A DNA stretch of 64,000 nt from the NCBI RefSeq assembly GCF_020621385.1, contig NZ_JAESVA010000002.1, positions 558,001 to 622,000 on the forward strand, given 5' to 3'. This DNA is from Acidisoma cellulosilyticum (GTDB taxonomy: Bacteria; Pseudomonadota; Alphaproteobacteria; Acetobacterales; Acetobacteraceae). Below are positions 16,183 through 25,412 of this stretch, one piece after another; the stretch's first letter is position 1, and each line of letters begins with the position of its first letter. The position numbers were made by a program, and so were the translations under genes. The notes under the pieces were generated by a model. It was not told the DNA's origin and did not search any database. It was given only the letters and a program-made list of their open reading frames with translations.

Positions 16183-19131
16183 TTAGCCGGGAGGGGTGCC
16201 GACCATCCAGGCTGCCGGGTCACGCAAGGGTCCACGCAGCACGGCCGCCGCAGGCGCGGCACCGGCAGGCTTGAGGGTGAGATCCAGATTGCAGACACCG
16301 CGCACCAGATCGACCTGCCCGGCCGCGTCCAAGGTGCCGGCGCTACCCGATATCCCGAAACTGTCGATCGCCAGCTCGCCCTGGCTGAGTGTCGCCACGC
16401 CTGTCGCTTGATCGAAGGGCGTGGCGCCCTGGAACAGCGCTTTGCTGAGTGCCGCCTCGGATAGAGCGGGCTTGGTGCCGGCGGCCGCCAAGGTCAGGCC
16501 CGGCAGGCTGCCCGAGCCGGCGGTGAAGCCAAATTTCCCTGCGAGACTCGCGAGCCAGGAGGCCAGGCTATAGCCGTGCGCCGTAAGCGTCAGCTGCCCG
16601 CTCAAATTCTTGACCTTGGACCCGTCCGGCACCCAGCTCGGCAATGCCCCGACCTGGCCGACTTGCGCAGCCTGCAACCCCAGATCGGCCTCGGCCTGCG
16701 GCGGATCGGCCATGGTCAGTTTCACGGCGCCGAAGGCATTGCCGCCCAGGAAAGACGCCCGCTCCAAGGCCAGCCTGAGCACGCCGTCGGAGACATCGAG
16801 ATTGGCCCTGATCGCACGGGCGATGGGGGTGAGATCGTCGGTAATGGCGCCGACCGAGACATCCAAGGTCGCGTTCCAGCCCTGAAACAGATCCAGCGGC
16901 AGCGGATCCTCGGTATCGGGATGCGGCAAGGGCAGAGAGGCGAAGTCCAGCGCACCGGTGACCCGACGCTCCTCGGGCGGTCCTTGCACCTGATGCGCGA
17001 GATGGCCGCTACCATGGATCAGACCAGCGCTGAACGTCAGCGGGCTGATGCTCCAATTGACGCCGTCGGAGGCGGCGTTGGCGACGACGGAGAGCGAGCC
17101 CTCCCCCAGCCAATTCTCAGACTGGCCGAAGCCCAGCGCCGTCATCAGCCGCCGCGCACTTGGGTGCTGCAAGGTCACCGCGCCCTGCCAGCGATCATGC
17201 ACTAAATCCAGCACCGGCTGGGCCGAGAAGCCAAGATCGCCAAGGCTGCCTTGCAGGTTGAGCGCCAAAGCCGCCGTCGGACCGGAGGCCGTGACGGTCG
17301 TGGTCAGCGGCTGCGACCAGACATCGGTATTGAGATCGCGCAGGGGTGCCGGCAGCAGATCGACGATGGGGGTCGCGTGCGGGGCTGTCAGCACCAGGCG
17401 TCCGCTGGCGATCGTCCCCTTCGCATCCATCGCGCCGGAGGACAAAATCTGCATCCCGTCATCCTGGGCCGCAAATTGCCGTAGATTGAGGGCGCCATTG
17501 TCGATCGCCGCATCCAGCAGCGCATGATCCAGCCGGTCGCCGCCGACCCAGACCTCATCGGCCGAAAGCTGCAGATCGGCATTTATTCCGTACAACTGGC
17601 GGGCCAGCGCATCGGGTCGCGGCGGGTCGATCAGCCAGGCGGCGGGCAACCATTGACCGAGGTCGATGCGCGCGAATGACAGGCCGGCCGAGATATGCGC
17701 GGGCTTGCCCGTGGTCAGCACCATGCCGCCGGTCATGGTGGTGTCGTTCATCAAGCCGTCGATCTCGGTCAAGGCAATCTGGCCGGGTATCGCGTCCAGG
17801 CGCGAGTCGATGGCCAGAGAGTTCAGCCCGGACAAGGCGTTCGAAAGATCGGGCAAGAGCCCGGTCTGGGCCAGCCAATGCAAGGTCACCAAAGGCGACG
17901 GCGCCGACAGCTGCACGCGGCCGCTGAAACCAAGACCCTGGGGATCATAATAGCCGGTCAGCGACAGCCCGGCCTCGCCCGGCAAAACGGCCGTCAATGC
18001 ATCGAGCCTCAGCCGCGTCGGCGAGGTCGAGAGCTTGACGCCGAAATGACGCAGCAGCCCGTCCCCATACATGGCGGCGTCGGCGTCGAGCGAGAGCGTG
18101 AGCGGCAGGCCATGGCTGCTGGCGGCCGGAAATGCCTTCAGCCAGGGCGCCAAATTCAGCTGCGGCGTATGCAGATCGACGGACAGCCGTGGGGTCGAGG
18201 TTCTGGCGGCCTTCGGTCCATCCAGCCGCAGCAGCACGTCGCCGGTCGTGGCCATGCTGCCGAGCGTCGCCGCGACATCCATCAGATGAATCGTGAGCCC
18301 GTCAGCCAGCAGTTGACCTTGCCCGTCGAAGCCGACCGGCGGGGCGGCGACGAAGGCCGAGAGATCGGCACCATGCGCGGTAAACTGACCGGACAGCTGC
18401 CCATCCTCGTTGAGCATGCCTTTGAGGTCGAGCTTGGTATCGGGCGCGGCCGTGGTCGCCAGCGTCAGATGGACCCCGGCATTGCCGTCCGACGAGGGCC
18501 AGGACAAATGCATATCGACCTGCCAGGGCCGGCCGCCGGCTTTCGCTGTCCCGTCCACCGCCAAGGCGTCATCCGCGCCGCCGGTGACGACGGAAAAATC
18601 CGCGTCCGTCACGCGCAGCGTGCCGAAGGTGAAGGTACCGTGGGTGACATCGGCCGATAATGCGGCCAGCCAAGGCGGCGGCTCGATCGCATCCGGCCCG
18701 CCCGGCAAGGGCCAAGGCAGCCGGATATCCGGCCTGTCCAGCTCGACATGGGTGACGGCGATACGACCCGTAACCAAGGCGCCGAGCGACAGGTTCAGCA
18801 CCAGCGACCCTGTCGTCATGCGCACGCCGTCACCGCCGTCATTGACCTTCACCTGTTCGGCGGTGATGGAAGGCTGCGGCAGCAGAATAAGATGAATCTC
18901 GCCGTTGATCTGCACGTCGCGGCCCAGGATTTCGCTGGCGACGGCCTGCACGGCGGCGCGATGGGCGCTCCAATCGGCGAGGCGCGGACCGAACCACAGC
19001 AGGGCAAACAGCAGCCCCAGCGCCACCACGACGAGGCCGAATAGGCGACCGCGCCGCGAGCGTCGCGCCAGCCGCGGCGCGTGGTGCGGGCGACGAGGCT
19101 CACGCGGGGTCAAAGGCGCAGGCGCTCTCAC
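16183..19131 (-). CDS. AsmA-family inner-membrane/periplasmic protein
   Basis: A 982-residue protein. It has a basic N-terminus, one membrane helix (LFGLVVVALGLLFALLWFG), then an AsmA N-terminal domain (LGRDVQINGEIHLILLPQPS) and long beta-rich repeats. The C-terminal AsmA_2-like region carries TAHGYSLASWLASLAGKFGF and ends LRGPLRDPAAWMVGTPPG. AsmA-like proteins form bridges that move phospholipid towards the outer membrane. The GTG start at 19131 is the only one near the membrane helix. No partner genes are adjacent. Confidence 0.87.
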   Translation of the reverse strand: MRAPAPLTPREPRRPHHAPRLARRSRRGRLFGLVVVALGLLFALLWFGPRLADWSAHRAAVQAVASEILGRDVQINGEIHLILLPQPSITAEQVKVNDGGDGVRMTTGSLVLNLSLGALVTGRIAVTHVELDRPDIRLPWPLPGGPDAIEPPPWLAALSADVTHGTFTFGTLRVTDADFSVVTGGADDALAVDGTAKAGGRPWQVDMHLSWPSSDGNAGVHLTLATTAAPDTKLDLKGMLNEDGQLSGQFTAHGADLSAFVAAPPVGFDGQGQLLADGLTIHLMDVAATLGSMATTGDVLLRLDGPKAARTSTPRLSVDLHTPQLNLAPWLKAFPAASSHGLPLTLSLDADAAMYGDGLLRHFGVKLSTSPTRLRLDALTAVLPGEAGLSLTGYYDPQGLGFSGRVQLSAPSPLVTLHWLAQTGLLPDLSNALSGLNSLAIDSRLDAIPGQIALTEIDGLMNDTTMTGGMVLTTGKPAHISAGLSFARIDLGQWLPAAWLIDPPRPDALARQLYGINADLQLSADEVWVGGDRLDHALLDAAIDNGALNLRQFAAQDDGMQILSSGAMDAKGTIASGRLVLTAPHATPIVDLLPAPLRDLNTDVWSQPLTTTVTASGPTAALALNLQGSLGDLGFSAQPVLDLVHDRWQGAVTLQHPSARRLMTALGFGQSENWLGEGSLSVVANAASDGVNWSISPLTFSAGLIHGSGHLAHQVQGPPEERRVTGALDFASLPLPHPDTEDPLPLDLFQGWNATLDVSVGAITDDLTPIARAIRANLDVSDGVLRLALERASFLGGNAFGAVKLTMADPPQAEADLGLQAAQVGQVGALPSWVPDGSKVKNLSGQLTLTAHGYSLASWLASLAGKFGFTAGSGSLPGLTLAAAGTKPALSEAALSKALFQGATPFDQATGVATLSQGELAIDSFGISGSAGTLDAAGQVDLVRGVCNLDLTLKPAGAAPAAAVLRGPLRDPAAWMVGTPPG

Positions 19132-19335
19132 GTCCGGCCTGCCTCATGCGTCATAACGTGATGCGTCATATGTCCTTGAACCGAAGCCGTCCCATGCAAT
19201 CCTGGCCCGGCATCAGCGCCGCTGCAGAAGGTCTCGTCATACTGGCGACCGGCATCCGCGAACAGGCGGTTATTCATCTGCGCCCCGCCACTTGTTGATA
19301 TCGCCCTCCCGCGCGCAGCGTGTTAGACCTCCGCC

Positions 19336-20142
19336 ATGCTTTGGGGAAAGATCATCGGCGGCGTCGCGGGCTTCGCCGTCGGCGGTCCTGCCGGCGCCAT
19401 TATGGGCGCCGCACTCGGCCATGCGGCCGATTCGGGCGCCATTCCGCAAATCCAAAAAGGCCTGAGAGGCTTCGCCGGAACCCGATTCGGCGCGGCCTCC
19501 GCGCCGCTCAATTCCGCCCGACTCGCTGCCATGCTCGGCCAGCGCGATCAGCTTTTTGCGATCGCCGCCGTCAGCCTCTCGGCCAAGCTCGCGAAATGCG
19601 ACGGCCCGGTGAACCGGCTGGAGATCGACGCCTTCAAGCGCGCCTTTCATGTGCCGCCGCAGAATGTGCCGCTGGTCGGGCGACTGTTCGACGAAGCGCG
19701 GTCCTCCGCCCAGGGTTTCGAACCCTTCGCCGAGGAACTGGCGCTGGCCTTCGACGACAACCGCGTCGTGCTCGATGAAGTGCTGCGTTCGCTGTTTGTC
19801 ATCGCCCGTGCCGACGGCCCGGTGAATGCGGCCGAGACGCGCTACCTGGCGGAGGTCCATCGCCTGCTGCGGCTGGACCGCTTCGCCTGGGATCAGGCGA
19901 TGAACAATCAAAGCCGCGCCGCTCGCGGCTCGGACGAAGGCGATGCCTATGCCGAGCTTGGCTTGACCCGCGCCGCCACGAATGAGGAATTGCGCGAGGC
20001 CCGCAAGAAGCTGATGCGGGAAAACCACCCCGACAGCCTGGCGTCCCGCGGCGTGCCGCCGGAATTCGTCGCCCGTGCGACGGAGCGCGCCGCCCGCATC
20101 AATGCGGCCTGGGACCGCATCAAGCGCGAGCGCGGTCTCTAA
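19336..20142 (+). CDS. DjlA-like protein: TerB domain plus C-terminal J domain
   Basis: A 268-residue protein. A Gly/Ala-rich N-terminal hydrophobic segment (IIGGVAGFAVGGPAGAIMG) leads into a TerB-like helical domain (SLSAKLAKCDGPVNRLE; IARADGPVNAAETRYL). A J domain at the C-terminus (AYAELGLTRAATNEEL, HPD in ENHPDS near residue 231) completes it. This is the layout of DjlA, a membrane-bound DnaK co-chaperone. The start ATG 19336 opens with the hydrophobic segment. Confidence 0.87.
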   Translation: MLWGKIIGGVAGFAVGGPAGAIMGAALGHAADSGAIPQIQKGLRGFAGTRFGAASAPLNSARLAAMLGQRDQLFAIAAVSLSAKLAKCDGPVNRLEIDAFKRAFHVPPQNVPLVGRLFDEARSSAQGFEPFAEELALAFDDNRVVLDEVLRSLFVIARADGPVNAAETRYLAEVHRLLRLDRFAWDQAMNNQSRAARGSDEGDAYAELGLTRAATNEELREARKKLMRENHPDSLASRGVPPEFVARATERAARINAAWDRIKRERGL

Positions 20143-20150
20143 GGCTGCCG

Positions 20151-20462
20151 TCAGTAGCCACCCATCATCGCCCGAATATAGACCATCGAGATCAGCCGCT
20201 GCAGACCTTCCAATAGAAGGATCGCGATCAGGGGGCTGATGTCGATATTGCCCAGATAGGGAATGACCCGGCGAATCGGCCTGAGGATCGGCGTCGTCAC
20301 CCGGTCCAGGAAATCCATGACCGTCCAGACCATCCTGTTGCGGGTATCGATAACCCCGAACGATGCCAGCATGCTGAACAGCGCTGCCAGAATGATCGCC
20401 CAGATATAGAGGCTGATCACCTTCTGTATGAGCCAAACAACCGTATTCAGTACGGGGTCCAT
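20151..20462 (-). CDS. YggT family membrane protein
   Basis: A 103-residue protein with two YggT-type hydrophobic segments (SLYIWAIILAALFSML; DISPLIAILLLEGLQRL) joined by the conserved DRVTTPILRPIRRVIP loop. YggT proteins are inner-membrane proteins with roles suggested in cell division and osmotic shock, not settled. Start ATG 20462 matches family length. It is convergent with the DjlA-like gene. Confidence 0.9.
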   Translation of the reverse strand: MDPVLNTVVWLIQKVISLYIWAIILAALFSMLASFGVIDTRNRMVWTVMDFLDRVTTPILRPIRRVIPYLGNIDISPLIAILLLEGLQRLISMVYIRAMMGGY

Positions 20463-20582
20463 GGAAGCCCTTCTCCGTGCGAGGCCGGAACCTAACCGCC
20501 GCCAATCAGCCATGCAACTGAGGAGCGCGGTGGCGTGCTTGACACCGAACGGCAACGCAAGCATTAACCCGCCCACGGGAAT

Positions 20583-20658
<76 letters not shown>

Positions 20659-20779
20659 TTTCCGTTTTTCATATTTCCAATTGTATCAACGACTAACGTC
20701 TGCGTGCTGAGACGCCGTCTCAACATTTAGACATAGTTCGGCCACAGCGATGTCATGGTCGCCGGGGCAATCTAGGGTC

Positions 20780-20983
20780 ATGAAAACGCGCATCCAGACC
20801 CCAGAGACCGCAGAGGCGACGCCCACCGGCCGCACGGCCCTGATGGCGGATGCCTTCTCCTCCCACGTCAGCACAGGCCATCGAATCGCGGCCCCGCCGC
20901 TGGAATGGCACGCATTGTTGCTGCGCTATCTGCCCGAGCCGCTGAGCGCCAGCCACAGCGTCAAGCGCTTCGCCTTGCGGTGA
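20780..20983 (+). CDS. Doubtful small open frame
   Basis: A 67-codon frame (MKTRIQTPETAEATP...) between the tRNA and the pentapeptide gene. It resembles nothing I know and has a poorly spaced AGGG upstream. Listed because the interval has no better occupant; it may well be non-coding. Confidence 0.25.
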   Translation: MKTRIQTPETAEATPTGRTALMADAFSSHVSTGHRIAAPPLEWHALLLRYLPEPLSASHSVKRFALR

Positions 20984-21035
20984 TGGCGAGCGTCAGAAGG
21001 GGGCGCTAAGCTTTCCCCTACCGGAACCGCAGGGA

Positions 21036-21809
21036 TTGCTCGCTTTGGACAGATCGAAGCTCGCAGCCCAACTCGCGGATCGCAAGGTCATCGCCGACGC
21101 GATCTTCACCGACATCGATTGGGCGGATGTCGAAGCCGAAGCTGCCCGCTTCTCGGGCTGCCGGTTCGAGGACGCCCAATTCACCAATACCAATATCGCG
21201 GGCGCTGCGTTCGTGCATTGCCAGTTCCCCAGCGCTCGCTTCTCCCGCGCCAATCTGATCGATACCCGGTTCACGGATTGCGTCTTCACCGCGCCGGGCC
21301 AGACGGAGAGCGGCGCCGCCTTCTTCATGAGCGAGATGCGGCAGGCGCGGTTCGCGAACTGCGACCTGTCCTTCGCGACATTCGAGCGATCCGATCTCTT
21401 CGCCATCGCCTTCGAGCACTGCAAGATGCGCGGCGCGCAGTTCACGAAGGTCGATTTCAGCCGTGCCTTCAGCCGCAAGGTGGTGCAGACCCAGGCGACC
21501 TTCCGGCATTGCAATCTCGAACTCGCGGATCTGGCCGAGGCATCGTTGCTCCATGCCGATTTTACCGGCAGCCGGCTGCGGGAGGCGGACCTCTCCGCCG
21601 CCGATCTGACGGGGGCGATTTTGCAGGAAGCCGATCTGTTCCAGGCCATCCTGACCGACGCCAAGCTGGACGGCGCGGACCTCTGCGGCGCCGAGATCAG
21701 CGGGCTGAAGTTGATGCAGCTGGCGGGGTTCGCCGGGCTGAAGATCACGCAGGGACAGCAGCATATTCTGCTCGACGGGATCGGCATCGACGTTCTGCCT
21801 GAGCCCTGA
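21036..21809 (+). CDS. Pentapeptide-repeat protein
   Basis: A 257-residue protein made almost wholly of A(D/N)LxX-type repeats such as ARFSGCRFEDAQFTNTN, CQFPSARFSRANLIDTRF and EADLSAADLTGAILQEADL. They form a right-handed quadrilateral beta helix. Length and the Cys-containing coils recall Qnr/MfpA-like DNA mimics, but many members have other or no known role. The start is a TTG at 21036 or a second TTG at 21045. It is followed 33 bases later by a phosphoribosyltransferase in the same direction, so the two may be co-transcribed. Confidence 0.85.
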   Translation: MLALDRSKLAAQLADRKVIADAIFTDIDWADVEAEAARFSGCRFEDAQFTNTNIAGAAFVHCQFPSARFSRANLIDTRFTDCVFTAPGQTESGAAFFMSEMRQARFANCDLSFATFERSDLFAIAFEHCKMRGAQFTKVDFSRAFSRKVVQTQATFRHCNLELADLAEASLLHADFTGSRLREADLSAADLTGAILQEADLFQAILTDAKLDGADLCGAEISGLKLMQLAGFAGLKITQGQQHILLDGIGIDVLPEP

Positions 21810-21842
21810 TAGCCAGAGGGCTGGCGACAGGCGGGGCAGGTC

Positions 21843-22487
21843 ATGGAAGGCTTTTGGCAGGATTTTTCGACCGCACCGGCGGTCGGGCCGGCCTATGGCG
21901 ACCGCTACAGCGTCATGCTGGGCGAAAGGGTGCTGGACCTGCCGATCCGGCCATTGCCGCAGGAGGACAAGGCCGTCGCCTCGCTCATCGCCAATCAGGC
22001 GAGCTTTGCCGTCATCGACCAATTGACGGAAGCGATGGCCGATCTGGCTGCCGGCTTTCAGCCGGATGTGGTCGTGGGCCTGCCCACCCTCGGCCTCACC
22101 TTCGCGCCCGGCATCGCCCGCGCGCTGGGACATCCGAACTATGTGCCGCTCGGCTATTCCCGCAAATTCTGGTACCGGGATGATCTATCGGTGCCGATCA
22201 GCTCCATCACCTCGCCGGACGCCGAGAAGCAGCTTTTCATCGATCCGCTGATCCTGCCGCGCATCGCGGGTCGGCGCGTTCTGGTCGTGGATGATGTCGC
22301 GAGCACCGGTCGCTCGCTGTTGGCGGTGGCCAAGCTTCTCGCTGCCTGCGATGTGACGGTCGCGGGCGCGGTCGTCGCCATGCGCCAAGGCGCGCATGAT
22401 CCGGCGGCCGATCCCTTCCCCATCGCCCATGTCTTCACGACCCCGCGCTTCACCCGCCGCGCGGACGGCTGGTGGCCCGAGCGCTAG
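21843..22487 (+). CDS. Phosphoribosyltransferase family protein
   Basis: A 214-residue type I phosphoribosyltransferase. The PRPP-binding loop is RVLVVDDVASTGRSLL near residue 143. VVGLPTLGLTFAPGIARALG earlier in the chain supplies the PPi loop. Base specificity is not evident; the family includes proteins annotated as adenine/xanthine or regulatory PRTases. Start ATG 21843 follows a GGGGCAGG sequence. The gene downstream is a pseudogene. Confidence 0.85.
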   Translation: MEGFWQDFSTAPAVGPAYGDRYSVMLGERVLDLPIRPLPQEDKAVASLIANQASFAVIDQLTEAMADLAAGFQPDVVVGLPTLGLTFAPGIARALGHPNYVPLGYSRKFWYRDDLSVPISSITSPDAEKQLFIDPLILPRIAGRRVLVVDDVASTGRSLLAVAKLLAACDVTVAGAVVAMRQGAHDPAADPFPIAHVFTTPRFTRRADGWWPER

Positions 22488-22556
22488 CACACAGGCTATC
22501 GACAGCGCTCGCCCGCTGCGGTTTGCTGATCGTCCTTAACCGGAGCCTTGCCGCCG

Positions 22557-22860
22557 ATGACCGATACACCGCACCCGGACGATGCCGCCCGCGCGGCCTC
22601 CCTGCTTGCAGCGCAGGAAAAGGCCGCGAGCCTGTTCGATGTGATCGAGCGGGAGCTGGTCCGTCCCGGCATCAGCGAAAGCGCATTATGAGCTGATTCC
22701 GGGCGACCGCATCGGGTCCTATGTCATGCCCGGCAGCACGACGCGGCTGCGCGACCGTGACGAGGCCGGGCGCGCGCTGCATTGGATTCTGGAAATTCAT
22801 CTGGTCGATCGCGACCGTCAGATCGGCGGGTTCTACGAGGAACTGCTGACGGTCGGTTAG
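22557..22860 (+). pseudogene. Internally deleted M24-family metallopeptidase
   Basis: From ATG 22557 an M24-type N-terminal helix is read (EKAASLFDVIERELVRPGIS) until a TGA at about 22690. In another frame the C-terminal end of the same family follows at once: YELIPGDRIGSYVMPGS, then ALHWILEIHLVDRD and IGGFYEELLTVG with its stop at 22858-22860. The central part with the metal ligands is missing, so an out-of-frame internal deletion has removed well over 100 residues. Repeat copy C begins six bases beyond the stop. Confidence 0.75.
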
Positions 22861-22865
22861 GCTGG

Positions 22866-23024
22866 AAGGTTTTGATAGATAATGCGTCATCCGCGCACTC
22901 GTTGCGCGGACCTACCCGGCGCGGCGCCCCGACGCCGTGTTGGCGCCTAACTGGGTAGACCCGCGGCATGAAGCCGCGGGCGACAGATTTGGGGGCGTTT
23001 CCACCTAAACCTGACAGAGTTTAA
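22866..23024. repeat. Interspersed repeat copy C (core type II)
   Basis: Almost identical to the reverse complement of copy D (48814-48983), lacking the outermost bases of one end. The core holds two hairpins: CCGCGCACTCGTTGCGCGG and CCCGCGGCATGAAGCCGCGGG (one arm each of 7 and 8 pairs). The right end CCACCTAAACCTGACAGAGT is the complement of the end shared with copies A and B. Confidence 0.92.
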
Positions 23025-23040
23025 ACAGCTAGACTTTACT

Positions 23041-23069
23041 GTCGCCCGCGCACTTGTTGCGCGGGCGAC
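23041..23069. repeat. REP-like hairpin GTCGCCCGCGCA / TGCGCGGGCGAC
   Basis: Perfect 12-pair stem with five-base loop CTTGT, 16 bases after copy C and 41 bases beyond the murA stop. A near copy is at 54735-54763 after cobT. It may also end the murA transcript. Confidence 0.85.
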
Positions 23070-23109
23070 GAGATAGAGAGTCGGGCGCGGATGACGAGGA
23101 ACGAAACCG

Positions 23110-24372
23110 CTATTCGCGGATACGCTCGATCCGCGCGCCGACGGCCGAAAGCTTGCCCTCGACATCCTCATAGCCGCGGTCGAGGTGATAGACGCGGCTG
23201 ACGATGGTCTCCCCCTTCGCGACAAGCCCCGCGAGGATGAGCGATGACGACGCGCGCAGGTCCGTCGCCATCACCTGCGCGCCGGCCAATTGCGGCACGC
23301 CGCGCACGATGGCGGAAGCGCCATGCACATTCACCCGCGCGCCCATGCGCGTGAGTTCCGAGACATGCATGAAGCGGTTCTCAAAGATCGACTCGGTGAT
23401 CATGGAGGCGCCATTGGCCACCGCCATCAGCGCCATGAACTGCGCCTGCATATCGGTCGGGAAGCCGGGATAGGGTTCCGTCATCACATCCGCGCCGTGC
23501 AGCCCGTTGCGCCGCTGCACGCGCACGCCGCCGGGCACTTCGGCAACGTCGATGCCAGCTTCCTCCAACACGCGCGCAACCGCGCCGAGATGGTCGATGC
23601 GGGCGTCACGCAGCACGACGGAGCCGCCGGTCATGGCGACCGCGCAGGCATAGGTCCCGGTCTCGATCCGGTCCGGGATGATGGCATGGGTCGCGCCATG
23701 CAGACGCTCGACCCCCTCGATCACCAGCTCGCCCGTGCCGATGCCGCCGATGCGGGCACCCATGGCGACGAGGCAATGGCAGAGGTCGATGATCTCAGGC
23801 TCGCGCGCGGCATTGCGCAACACGGTCTGACCGTCCGCGAGGCTTGCCGCCATCAGCAGGTTTTCGGTCGCACCGACCGAGACCATGGGGAAGATGATGG
23901 TCGCGCCCTTCAGCCGGCCGATGACGCGAGCCACGACATAGCCCGCTTCCAGATCGATGATGGCGCCCATCTGCTCCAACCCCTTGAGGTGGAGATCGAC
24001 CGGGCGCGTGCCGATGGCGCAGCCGCCAGGCAGCGAGACCCGCGCTTCCCCGCAGCGGGCCAGCAAAGGTCCAAGCACGAGGATGGAGGCACGCATCTTG
24101 CGCACGATGTCGTAGGGCGCCTCGGTATTGGTGATGGCGCCGCCGAGCGAGAGCACACGGCCGTCGCTATCGGTCTGTTCCACCGCGATACCGTGGCCGG
24201 CCAGCAGCTCGGCCATGGTCGCGATATCGGCGAGGCGCGGCACGCGCGTCAGCACCAGCCGTTCGTCCGTCAGCAGCCCCGCCGCCATCAACGGCAAAGC
24301 CGCGTTCTTGGCACCCCCGATGGGAATGTCACCCGCCAGCGGTTGCCCGCCGATTATCCTGATGCGATCCAT
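23110..24372 (-). CDS. murA: UDP-N-acetylglucosamine 1-carboxyvinyltransferase
   Basis: A 420-residue EPSP-synthase-fold enzyme; first committed step of peptidoglycan synthesis (adds enolpyruvate from PEP to UDP-GlcNAc). It opens [20 protein letters not shown] with the GAKNAALPL motif. The catalytic cysteine lies in [14 protein letters not shown] near residue 117, so fosfomycin sensitivity is expected. [10 protein letters not shown] near the C-terminus is also typical. It lies 29 bases after dcd on the same strand; the two are probably co-transcribed. Confidence 0.97.
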   Translation of the reverse strand: MDRIRIIGGQPLAGDIPIGGAKNAALPLMAAGLLTDERLVLTRVPRLADIATMAELLAGHGIAVEQTDSDGRVLSLGGAITNTEAPYDIVRKMRASILVLGPLLARCGEARVSLPGGCAIGTRPVDLHLKGLEQMGAIIDLEAGYVVARVIGRLKGATIIFPMVSVGATENLLMAASLADGQTVLRNAAREPEIIDLCHCLVAMGARIGGIGTGELVIEGVERLHGATHAIIPDRIETGTYACAVAMTGGSVVLRDARIDHLGAVARVLEEAGIDVAEVPGGVRVQRRNGLHGADVMTEPYPGFPTDMQAQFMALMAVANGASMITESIFENRFMHVSELTRMGARVNVHGASAIVRGVPQLAGAQVMATDLRASSSLILAGLVAKGETIVSRVYHLDRGYEDVEGKLSAVGARIERIRE

Positions 24373-24401
24373 AAAGGCGCCGTTCTATCCGCTGCTGCCG
24401 A

Positions 24402-24956
24402 TTACATGCGGGGCAGTGCGACGCCGCGCTGCCCCATATATTTGCCGGCCTTATCGGCGTAGCTCACTTCCGGCGAGCCCTCGCCGCGCAGGAACAGGAA
24501 CTGGCAGATGCCCTCGCCCGCATAGATCTTGGCCGGCAGCGGCGTCGTATTGCTGATCTCGATCGTAACCTGGCCTTCCCATTCGGGTTCCAGCGGCGTC
24601 ACGTTCACGATGATACCGCAGCGGGCATAGGTCGATTTGCCCAGGCAGATCACCAGCACGTCGCGCGGAATACGGAAATACTCGACCGTATGGGCGAGCG
24701 CGAAGCTGTTCGGCGGGATGATGCAGACCGGCACCTTGCGATCCACGAAGCTGGACGGGTTGAAGGCCTTGGGGTCGACCACCGCCGAATCGACATTGGT
24801 GAAGACTTTGAAGTCGTCCGCCACCCGCGCGTCATAGCCGTAGGAGGAGAGGCCGAAGCTGACCACGCCGTCCCGCTTCTGGGTTTCGACAAAGGGATCG
24901 ATCATGCCGCGTTCGGTCGCGAGGCGGCGGATCTCGTGGTCGGGCAGAACGGACAT
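24402..24956 (-). CDS. dcd: dCTP deaminase
   Basis: A 184-residue Dcd: [13 protein letters not shown] start, [23 protein letters not shown] and the C-terminal [17 protein letters not shown] block with the catalytic Glu. It deaminates dCTP to dUTP in pyrimidine deoxynucleotide supply. Start ATG 24956 has GGAG about 9 bases upstream; a longer frame of 13 codons is not family-like. Upstream partner of murA. Confidence 0.96.
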   Translation of the reverse strand: MSVLPDHEIRRLATERGMIDPFVETQKRDGVVSFGLSSYGYDARVADDFKVFTNVDSAVVDPKAFNPSSFVDRKVPVCIIPPNSFALAHTVEYFRIPRDVLVICLGKSTYARCGIIVNVTPLEPEWEGQVTIEISNTTPLPAKIYAGEGICQFLFLRGEGSPEVSYADKAGKYMGQRGVALPRM

Positions 24957-25024
24957 TGAAAGAGACTCCGGGACTCGAGAAAAAAGAGAGAGCACGACAA
25001 GGCCGCGCGATACTTCCCTCTAGC

Positions 25025-25234
25025 TCAGTCTGAAATATGTGGAAATGCGTTGTGTGGTTCGGCGCCGCCGTCATCCACCGGTTGAGCTTGCGCATCCTCA
25101 TCCCGGCCACGCTCCTGCACCTTGCGGCGGCGCAGATTGGCGCGAAGTGCCGCCGCACGCTGAGCGTCACGCTTGTCTTTCGCGCGCTGGGCGTGAGGCC
25201 CCAAGACCGGGAGAGAGGGGTCGGTGTCGTCCAC
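25025..25234 (-). CDS. Small basic hypothetical protein
   Basis: A 69-residue charged protein with a run of basic helix (QRAKDKRDAQRAAALRANL, then RRRK). This pattern recurs in small conserved alphaproteobacterial proteins of unknown role. It sits 68 bases upstream of dcd on the same strand and could head that transcript. Confidence 0.55.
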   Translation of the reverse strand: MDDTDPSLPVLGPHAQRAKDKRDAQRAAALRANLRRRKVQERGRDEDAQAQPVDDGGAEPHNAFPHISD

Positions 25235-25412
25235 GGGTCAGGGATCTGACGTGGCGCCCGGCGCTTGTCAATTTCTGCCGAGCCCGAAACAGTATGAACA
25301 AGGCGCGAGATCGGCTGCGCCGCCGCAATACCTCATTGTTTGTGCTCAAGAAATAGCTTTAGCTCAAGATCGTGAGGGCAAGAGACCCGTATTCAGGCAA
25401 AGCGGAGACGAT

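Noticed and set aside
23290-24462. Long open frame antisense to murA (390 codons)
   Set aside because: It mirrors the murA coding strand; its His/Arg/Gln-rich product is typical of the antisense of a GC-rich gene and resembles no protein. The same holds for the antisense frames over shc (38925-40604) and ansP (25434-26525).
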